Positions 6,320-10,338 of a DNA stretch of 10,338 nucleotides are shown here, one piece after another. This DNA is from JBGOTP01 sp041476545 (GTDB lineage Bacteria; Acidobacteriota; Vicinamibacteria; Vicinamibacterales; CAVVIG01): positions 1 to 10,338 of the forward strand of contig JBGOTP010000174.1 of assembly GCA_041476545.1 (NCBI GenBank), given 5' to 3'. Position numbers and translations under genes: made by a program. The notes below the pieces were generated by a model. The model was not told the origin of the DNA. It saw nothing but the letters and a program-made list of their open reading frames with translations, and searched no databases. Within the stretch, counting starts at the first letter, position 1; every line of letters starts with the position of its first letter.

Positions 6320-7717
6320 ATGGACGCATCAACGCTCACCGATCGTCTGCGCGGCATTCTGAAGCCCAGGGACAATGGATCTTCAGCTGAGGTCCGGCTA
6401 AAGCCGGACGCCACTGATCCACTGTCACTCGAGCAGGCTCTTGGCGGCGAGTGGCATCGGGACGGCTCTCGGCGCTGCTTCGTCGTCGAACGCCGCGTGG
6501 AGGCGGACGCCCTGCATGGGGATGTTCGAATCCACGACTGCGCGGCCGAACTCGAGCGCTCGATGACGCGTGCGTCCCTCCTGATGCGAAACCTGCCGGC
6601 GCCCCCGCCATTCCTCTTCTTCGATCTCGAAACGACCGGGTTGAGTGGTGGCGCCGGCACCTACGCATTCCTCGTCGGCTGCGGCTGGTTTGCGGCCGAT
6701 GGCGCATTTATGACCCGTCAGTACTTCCTTGCCGACTCCGGCGACGAAAAGGAGATGCTCCAAACGGTGGCCGCGGAGTTCGGCCGGGCTGGGGTTCTGG
6801 TGAGCTTCAACGGCAAGTCGTTCGACGCCCCGGTTCTCGAAACGCGGTATCTCTTGCACAGGCTCGATTGGATCGGTGGAGGCGTGCCGCATCTCGACGT
6901 ACTGCACCCGGCGCGGCGATTCTGGGGCGGCGGCGCCAGCCTCGACTCGGGCTGTTCGCTCGGGGCACTCGAACGGAGGCTTGTCGGAGCGCGACGAGAA
7001 GGTGACGTGCCGGGTTTGGAAATTCCGGCGCGGTATTTTCAGTTCGTTCGTTCTGGTGACGCGCGTCCGTTGTCGGCCGTGCTGGAACACAACCGGCTGG
7101 ATCTGATTTCCCTGGCGGCGCTGACCGCGCGCCTCCTGCAACTCGTCCACGACGGCGCGGGCGCGACCGGGGATACTCAGGAGGCACTCGCATTAGGGCA
7201 CGTGTACGGAAATTCGGGATTGGACTCGCGGGCGCGCGAGGCCTATCGGCGGGCCGTGACGCTCAGCACGGCGCCGGTCGTCGACCCGTCAGCCCGGTCA
7301 ATCATGTCAGGCGGCACGGCGGCAGCGGATCGCGATCGGTTCGACGGGGTGCTCAGGATGAACGCGCTCCGCGCTCTTGCCATCTCCGAACGTCGTGCGC
7401 GCGCGTACGATGATGCTGCCCGGTGCTGGCAGGGCCTTCTCGACCTTCCCGAATGTCCTCCGCGTATTGCCGGGGAAGCGGCGGAAGCGCTGGCGATTCA
7501 TCACGAGCATCGCCGGCGCGATCTCGAAATGGCGAGGGCGTTTGCGTTGCGGAGCCTGAAGGATCAGACGCGACCTGCGTGGAACGATGCCGTCCAGCAT
7601 CGCCTGGCGCGTCTGAACAAGAAGCTGGGAAGTCCTACCGAGCCGCCGCTGTTTCCTTCTTCGTCTTTGCAGCCTTCTTTCGGCTCTCCGACGTCTGGGC
7701 GCCAAACTTCTTCGTGA
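6320..7717 (+). CDS. mrfB: DEDDh exonuclease with TPR-like C-terminus (MrfB/YprB family)
   Basis: The junction TAGTGATG places a GTG (6317) on the helicase stop codon and an ATG at 6320; I take the ATG, giving 465 residues. The RNase H-like exonuclease core covers about residues 96-275: FFDLETTGLSGGAGTY (D102, E104), SFNGKSFDAPVLETR (D169), HLDVLHPARRFW, and EHNRLDLISL (H257, D261), a full DEDDh catalytic set. Residues about 282-435 are alpha-helical with TPR-like pairs (LGHVYGNSGLDSRAREAYRRAV; ALRSL). This is the MrfB layout. In Bacillus subtilis MrfB degrades DNA together with MrfA in mitomycin C repair. Residues about 20-33 are encoded by a REP-like repeat, in the linker before LEQALGGEWH. 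The last 28 residues (Ser/Pro/Gln-rich) lie over the convergent rpmE gene and look like read-through, not domain. Confidence 0.9.
   Translation: MDASTLTDRLRGILKPRDNGSSAEVRLKPDATDPLSLEQALGGEWHRDGSRRCFVVERRVEADALHGDVRIHDCAAELERSMTRASLLMRNLPAPPPFLFFDLETTGLSGGAGTYAFLVGCGWFAADGAFMTRQYFLADSGDEKEMLQTVAAEFGRAGVLVSFNGKSFDAPVLETRYLLHRLDWIGGGVPHLDVLHPARRFWGGGASLDSGCSLGALERRLVGARREGDVPGLEIPARYFQFVRSGDARPLSAVLEHNRLDLISLAALTARLLQLVHDGAGATGDTQEALALGHVYGNSGLDSRAREAYRRAVTLSTAPVVDPSARSIMSGGTAAADRDRFDGVLRMNALRALAISERRARAYDDAARCWQGLLDLPECPPRIAGEAAEALAIHHEHRRRDLEMARAFALRSLKDQTRPAWNDAVQHRLARLNKKLGSPTEPPLFPSSSLQPSFGSPTSGRQTSS
6376..6421 (+). repeat. REP-like palindrome read in frame in the exonuclease gene
   Basis: GTCCGGCT-AA-AGCCGGAC (6392-6409) is a perfect 8-base stem with a two-base loop. 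Outside it, TGGATC (6376-6381) and GATCCA (6416-6421) form a second inverted pair. The translation contains AEVRLKPDAT and the complement reads VASGFSRTSAE. I recognise both from memory as recurrent repeat-derived peptides in acidobacterial proteomes, so this is probably one copy of a dispersed genomic repeat. It lies in a linker ahead of the catalytic core. Confidence 0.75.
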
Positions 7718-7892
7718 ACCGCTCGACACGGCCCTCGGTGTCCATCAGCTTCTGCCGGCCCGTGAAGAACGGATGGCAGTTCGAGCAGATTTCAAGGTGC
7801 AGCTCGTGCTTGGTTGAGCGGGTCTTCCACGTCGCGCCGCATGCGCACCGCGCTTCGACGTCGTGATACTTGGGGTGGATGGCTTCTTTCAC
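7635..7892 (-). CDS. rpmE: 50S ribosomal protein L31, zinc-binding type
   Basis: The 85-residue product starts at GTG (complement of 7890-7892). It opens MKEAIHPKYHDVEARCACG and continues ICSNCHPFFTGRQKLMDTEGRVERFTKKFG, which is unmistakably bacterial L31. Cysteines C16, C18, C36 and C39 make it the zinc-binding (C+) form; organisms with this form often also have a cysteine-free paralogue used under zinc limitation. L31 sits on the 50S central protuberance and bridges to the 30S subunit. The C-terminal 20 residues are Lys/Ala/Glu-rich and probably flexible. The 3' end overlaps the convergent exonuclease gene by 83 bases, with no terminator between them. Confidence 0.97.
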   Translation of the reverse strand: MKEAIHPKYHDVEARCACGATWKTRSTKHELHLEICSNCHPFFTGRQKLMDTEGRVERFTKKFGAQTSESRKKAAKTKKETAAAR

Positions 7893-7897
7893 GAGGA

Positions 7898-7902
7898 TCT
7901 CC
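7898..7902 (-). promoter_or_regulatory. rpmE: Ribosome binding site of rpmE supporting its GTG start
   Basis: On the minus strand GGAGA (7902 to 7898) stands five bases before the GTG at 7892, which supports the GTG start that also gives the canonical L31 N-terminus. Confidence 0.7.
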
Positions 7903-7919
7903 GTCTATGGGAAACCTTG

Positions 7920-7949
7920 AGTATACCACTCGTCGAAGGCCTGGGTCGG
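7920..7949 (-). promoter_or_regulatory. Possible rpmE promoter
   Basis: On the minus strand TATACT (7925 to 7920) matches the -10 consensus at five of six positions. The -35 region (CCGACC at 7949-7944, 18-base spacer) is poor. Transcription would start near 7913, giving a leader of about 20 bases before the GTG at 7892. Confidence 0.4.
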
Positions 7950-7973
7950 CCGGACGGAATGTACGGTAGGGTG

Positions 7974-7998
7974 TGAACCCGAGGCCTGCTTCCGCGTA
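7974..7998 (+). promoter_or_regulatory. Candidate ECF-sigma promoter of the sigma/anti-sigma cassette
   Basis: TGAACC (7974-7979) is followed after 15 bases by CGTA (7995-7998), close to the pattern known for many ECF sigma factors (an AAC-containing -35 and a CGT-containing -10, e.g. TGAAAC...CGTA for SigW, usually 16-17 bases). A start near 8005-8007 would give a leader of about 17 bases, just enough for the GGAGG site at 8011. Because the operon encodes an ECF sigma factor, autoregulation is the natural inference. Confidence 0.45.
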
Positions 7999-8010
7999 AT
8001 AAGAGTCAGT

Positions 8011-8015
8011 GGAGG
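8011..8015 (+). promoter_or_regulatory. Strong ribosome binding site of the membrane-protein gene
   Basis: GGAGG lies seven bases before the ATG at 8023. It supports that start, from which a clean signal peptide follows at once. Confidence 0.75.
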
Positions 8016-8022
8016 CAGATTC

Positions 8023-8967
8023 ATGAGCGTGATGTTCCGGTCGACAGCCTCGGCGGCGGTCCTTCTTGCGGCGGTGCTGCTTGCAGCACCTGCGGCGGCT
8101 CAGTCCGGCGCGGCCAGGCGCGGTGGCACCACCTCCCCGCCTCTCCCGTCGGCCGCCGTGCCGGCCGAGGCCAATCCGGGCCAGGGCGACACCCGGTTGG
8201 TGCTTGCCGGAGACGAGAACGCGCGCGAAACCAGGGATCGCCTGCAGCGACTGTTCGAGCAGTATCCGCCAACCCTCCGCGGCGTGCTCCAGCGCGACCC
8301 ATCACTACTCCACAATGATGCCTACCTGGCGCCGTACCCGGCGCTATCCGCTTTTCTGGGCCAACACCCGGAAGTCGCCCACAATCCGTCGTTCTTTCTC
8401 GGTACCATCAATCAGGACTTTTCCAGCCGCGATCCCTCATCGGACAGGATCCGGGCCGTGGGGGTCGTGTTCAGCGAGCTCTTTGTACTCACAGGTTTCA
8501 TGAGTTTCTTCACGCTGCTCGGATTTGTGACCAAGACGCTCGTGGAGCATCGACGGTTCACGCGTGTCTCGAAGGTGCAGAACGAGGCACACGCAAAGCT
8601 GATGGACCGGCTGACGTCGAACGACGACCTTTTGGCGTACGTGCAGTCGCCGGCCGGACAGCGCTACTTTGAGGCGGCCCCGCTCAGGATCGAGACTGCG
8701 GGAGCCTTGGCCAGCGCCCCCTATTCCCGCATCCTCTGGTCGGTTCAGGCGGGGATGGTGGCCGTCTGCGTCGGACTTGGATTGCTGTTTGTGAGCGGGC
8801 GGTGGGCGGTCGACGCAGACTGGTCGGGTGACGTCTCGCGCATGTTGTTGCTGCTCGGTGTCGTGTCATTGGCCGCGGGGATAGGGTTCGTGCTGTCCGG
8901 CATCGCCTCGTATGTGTTGTCCCGGCGGCTGGGGTTGATTCAGGCGCCAGCGTCCTCCCATGCGTAA
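8023..8967 (+). CDS. Unrecognised exported membrane protein, first gene of an ECF sigma cassette
   Basis: I do not recognise a named family. The 314-residue product has a signal peptide (1-27, ending AAPAAAQ), then a region expected outside the cytoplasm (28-143) with a distinctive part: QYPPTLRGVLQRDPSLLHNDAYLAPYPALSAFLGQHPEVAHNPSFFLG (80-127). Three likely membrane helices follow (about 146-170, 238-258, 272-298). The loop 171-237 starts with KTLVEHRRFTRVSK and is predicted cytoplasmic by the positive-inside rule, which also puts the C-terminus (SRRLGL) inside. The loop contains NEAHAKLMDRLTSNDDLLAYVQSPAGQRYFEAAP, apparently amphipathic helix. The stop overlaps the start of the sigma gene by eight bases, so expression is coupled. 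A plausible role is sensor or co-regulator of the sigma/anti-sigma pair, or its main target; this is inference from context only. Confidence 0.8.
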   Translation: MSVMFRSTASAAVLLAAVLLAAPAAAQSGAARRGGTTSPPLPSAAVPAEANPGQGDTRLVLAGDENARETRDRLQRLFEQYPPTLRGVLQRDPSLLHNDAYLAPYPALSAFLGQHPEVAHNPSFFLGTINQDFSSRDPSSDRIRAVGVVFSELFVLTGFMSFFTLLGFVTKTLVEHRRFTRVSKVQNEAHAKLMDRLTSNDDLLAYVQSPAGQRYFEAAPLRIETAGALASAPYSRILWSVQAGMVAVCVGLGLLFVSGRWAVDADWSGDVSRMLLLLGVVSLAAGIGFVLSGIASYVLSRRLGLIQAPASSHA

Positions 8968-9565
8968 CCTGACCCTCTCCGACGTTCAGCGTTTCGAGGC
9001 GAGAGCAGAGGACGTCGAAGCCGTGCTCCAGATGGACGAGGACACCTTTCGCGCCTTCTACGATCGCACGGCGCGATCCCTCTGGTTGTATCTGACGCGC
9101 ATGACGCACGACGCCCAGCTCGCCGACGACCTGCTGCAGGAGGTCTACTACCGCTTTCTCCGCGCCGACCGCGCGTACTCGAGCGATGCGCATCGGCGCA
9201 ACTACCTGTTCCGCATCGCCACGAACCTGGTACGGGACGGCTATCGGCGCCGGCGCGTTGATCTCGTCCGCCTGCCGGACGAGGACGAACCCGGTGTGCT
9301 CCGCACGCCGGGCGACGAAGGGGAACAGGCCGTTCGCCGCGCCGATCTTGGGCGCGCGATGGCCGTTCTGAAGCCGCGCGAGCGCGCGCTGCTCTGGCTG
9401 GCATACGTCCAGGGATCGTCCCACGTGGAGATCGCGGAATCGCTCGGCGTGAAGACGAGCAGCGTCAAGGCGCTGCTCTTCCGCGCGCGCCGGCGTCTGG
9501 CAGGGTTGTTGAGGGGATCCGGGAATTCAGAGCCGTTCTTGAAGACGAGGGGAAGACCGTCGTGA
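8960..9565 (+). CDS. ECF-type sigma-70 family RNA polymerase sigma factor
   Basis: The 201-residue product has the two-domain ECF layout. Sigma region 2 covers about residues 27-97: DTFRAFYDRTARSLWLYLTRMTHDAQLADDLLQEVYYRFLR (the DDLLQEVYYRFLR core-binding helix) and NYLFRIATNLVRDGYRRRR. After an acidic linker (PDEDEPG...GDEGEQ, 106-123), sigma region 4 covers about 130-184: LKPRERALLWLAYVQGSSHVEIAESLGVKTSSVKALLFRARRRL, a helix-turn-helix that reads the -35 element. It directs RNA polymerase to a small regulon, usually including its own operon. The first 25 residues precede region 2 and are not typical. The ATG lies eight bases inside the membrane-protein gene, and the stop overlaps the anti-sigma start by four bases (GTGA). 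Which ECF group it belongs to cannot be told without a profile search. Confidence 0.93.
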   Translation: MRNLTLSDVQRFEARAEDVEAVLQMDEDTFRAFYDRTARSLWLYLTRMTHDAQLADDLLQEVYYRFLRADRAYSSDAHRRNYLFRIATNLVRDGYRRRRVDLVRLPDEDEPGVLRTPGDEGEQAVRRADLGRAMAVLKPRERALLWLAYVQGSSHVEIAESLGVKTSSVKALLFRARRRLAGLLRGSGNSEPFLKTRGRPS

Positions 9566-10092
9566 AGATGACTGAGTGTTCTCGGGAACAGGATGTTGTG
9601 GCCGCGGTCGCGTCACGCCGCTGGCCGGACCGTTGCGAGGCGGACCTTCGCGCGCATGTGGCGTCCTGCGACGTCTGTCGGGACGTGGCGGAGGTCGCCG
9701 TGGCCTTTGGCGCGGATCAGGATGCCGCCTGGCAGCGGGTGCATGTGCCGAGCGCGGCCCACGTCTGGTGGCGTCTGCAGATGCGCGCGCGTCAGGACGC
9801 GGAACGAGCGGCGTTGCGGCCGATCGCGGTCGTGCAGGGTGTTGCGGCGATGGGCGCGGCCGGACTGGCAATTGCCGCCATCGTGTTCGGGTGGGCGGCA
9901 CGTTCGTGGTCCCTGCCGACATTGTCGGCATTGTCCGATCTGGCGGCCGATGTCCCGCCGTTGGCGAGCACGGCCCTCAACGCCGTTCTGGCCGTTGCGG
10001 TCAGCACGCCTCAGACGACGGTACTGGTTGGAGTCATTGCCGCCGGGCTCGTGCTCATGCCGGTGGCCGTGTATCTGGCGTTGTCCGAGTAG
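9562..10092 (+). CDS. Membrane-anchored zinc-type (ZAS) anti-sigma factor
   Basis: The 176-residue product begins at GTG 9562, overlapping the sigma stop by GTGA; an in-frame ATG at 9568 is an alternative that removes two residues. Residues 6-39 show a zinc-type anti-sigma pattern: C6, then H32-x3-C36-x2-C39 (LRAHVASCDVC). In known ZAS proteins this small helical domain clamps the sigma factor in the cytoplasm. After a helical stretch (VWWRLQMRARQDAERAALR) come two likely membrane helices, about 88-111 and 153-173, with a loop of about 40 residues between them (Ala/Ser/Pro-rich, SLPTLSALSDLAADVPPL) that would be outside. Release could follow oxidation of the zinc cysteines or proteolysis; the sequence does not tell which. 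Position and overlap make it the regulator of the preceding ECF factor. Confidence 0.85.
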   Translation: MKMTECSREQDVVAAVASRRWPDRCEADLRAHVASCDVCRDVAEVAVAFGADQDAAWQRVHVPSAAHVWWRLQMRARQDAERAALRPIAVVQGVAAMGAAGLAIAAIVFGWAARSWSLPTLSALSDLAADVPPLASTALNAVLAVAVSTPQTTVLVGVIAAGLVLMPVAVYLALSE

Positions 10093-10113
10093 GGGTCGGA
10101 GGTTGGGGGTCGG
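10093..10113 (+). repeat. Three G-rich heptamers right after the anti-sigma stop codon
   Basis: GGGTCGG, AGGTTGG and GGGTCGG follow directly on the TAG at 10090-10092. The seven-base period and G-rich unit recall the tract at 2103-2130, though the unit differs. The middle unit lacks a GGG run, so the quadruplex pattern is incomplete. No terminator-like hairpin with a T tract was seen here. Confidence 0.55.
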
Positions 10114-10152
10114 GAGCGCCGCCCCTCTTGGTCAACAGCGATGCCCGAGAAT

Positions 10153-10338
10153 CTACCGTACGATGTGATTACATGCGGCCACAAAACGAAGATACGCCAC
10201 CAGCGGGAGTCCCTTCCTTCCGCTGCTGCGGCGTGCTTCGTTGATGAGATCGCGCCATTCGTGGCGGTTCCAATAGGCCCAAATCACCGTCACCGACGTG
10301 CGAATGGTCCTCGTCGTGTGCCACCATCCTGGATTGAA
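10153..10338 (-). CDS. Unidentified partial reading frame, C-terminal part only
   Basis: On the minus strand a frame is open from the right edge (10338) to TAG at 10155-10153, 61 codons. It reads from FNPGWWHTTRTIRTSV through IWAYWNRHEWRDLINEARR to GLPLVAYLRFVAACNHIVR. About two thirds of third codon positions are G or C, in keeping with a coding frame here, and the residue mix (Trp, Tyr, Arg) is not that of a typical shadow frame. I do not recognise the family. If real, it is the end of a gene that converges on the anti-sigma gene, with 60 bases between the stops. Confidence 0.4.
   Translation of the reverse strand, partial: FNPGWWHTTRTIRTSVTVIWAYWNRHEWRDLINEARRSSGRKGLPLVAYLRFVAACNHIVR

Noticed and set aside
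5214..6332. A 372-codon minus-strand frame opposite the helicase C-terminal half
   Set aside because: It lies entirely opposite a gene with clear DUF1998 and Cys4 motifs. Its translation shows no domain and is Arg/His-rich, as expected from the complement of a GC-rich gene.
6425..7150. A 241-codon minus-strand frame opposite the exonuclease
   Set aside because: It is the complement of the DEDDh catalytic core, with no domain of its own.
8073..8090. GGTGCTGC-TT-GCAGCACC perfect hairpin early in the membrane-protein gene
   Set aside because: It lies in the Ala/Leu-rich signal-peptide codons, where GCN and CTN codons readily make such palindromes. There is no T tract and no sign of a repeat family.
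9576..10244. A 222-codon + strand frame that runs past the anti-sigma gene
   Set aside because: The anti-sigma frame at 9562 has the zinc motif, membrane helices and translational overlap. This one is a Gly/Arg-rich shifted reading.
1..10338. CRISPR arrays, tRNA/rRNA genes, transposases, phage or toxin-antitoxin genes
   Set aside because: No regularly spaced repeats, cloverleaf-like sequences, transposase motifs or small toxin/antitoxin pairs were recognised by eye on either strand.

Overview
The window is high-GC (about 64%) bacterial DNA, densely packed and mostly coding. It is most likely from an Acidobacteriota genome of the Vicinamibacteria type. Three things suggest this. A small palindromic repeat is read in frame as the peptide VRLKPDAT, which I associate from memory with that group. 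There are GGG-phased heptamer tracts. The gene content fits: DinB-like proteins, one of them exported, and an ECF sigma cassette. The taxonomic call is an inference from content, not a search result.

Left part (1-3752, all + strand): the 3' end of a DinB/YfiT-like gene, then a second, exported DinB-like protein with its own strong ribosome binding site. A tight run of three genes follows: alpha/beta hydrolase, exported DUF547 protein and short-chain dehydrogenase, with gaps of 12 and 2 bases. They look co-transcribed, but no shared pathway can be named. The hydrolase carries a large structured palindromic repeat read in frame, and the DUF547 gene starts with four G-rich heptamers that match the G-quadruplex pattern.

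Centre (3753-7892): an extended -10 promoter ends almost on the start codon of an 815-residue DExH helicase with a C-terminal Cys4 DUF1998 region (MrfA/YprA family). It is directly coupled (TAGTGATG junction) to a DEDDh exonuclease with a TPR-like tail (MrfB/YprB family). In Bacillus subtilis these two proteins form the MrfAB pathway that repairs mitomycin C damage, so the pair here is probably a DNA-adduct excision module. The exonuclease gene carries an in-frame REP-like repeat near its 5' end. Its 3' end overlaps the convergent ribosomal protein L31 gene (rpmE, - strand) by 83 bases.

Right part (7893-10338): a divergent intergenic region holds a likely rpmE promoter and, pointing right, an ECF-type promoter candidate. 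Downstream lie three overlapping genes: an unrecognised exported/membrane protein, an ECF sigma factor and a zinc-type, membrane-anchored anti-sigma factor. This looks like an autoregulated envelope-sensing cassette, with the first gene as the unknown and most interesting component. The window ends with another heptamer tract and an unidentified partial reading frame on the - strand.

I saw no tRNA, rRNA, CRISPR array, insertion sequence or phage gene. The best candidates for something undescribed are the structured repeats read in frame inside genes and the unknown membrane protein of the sigma cassette.
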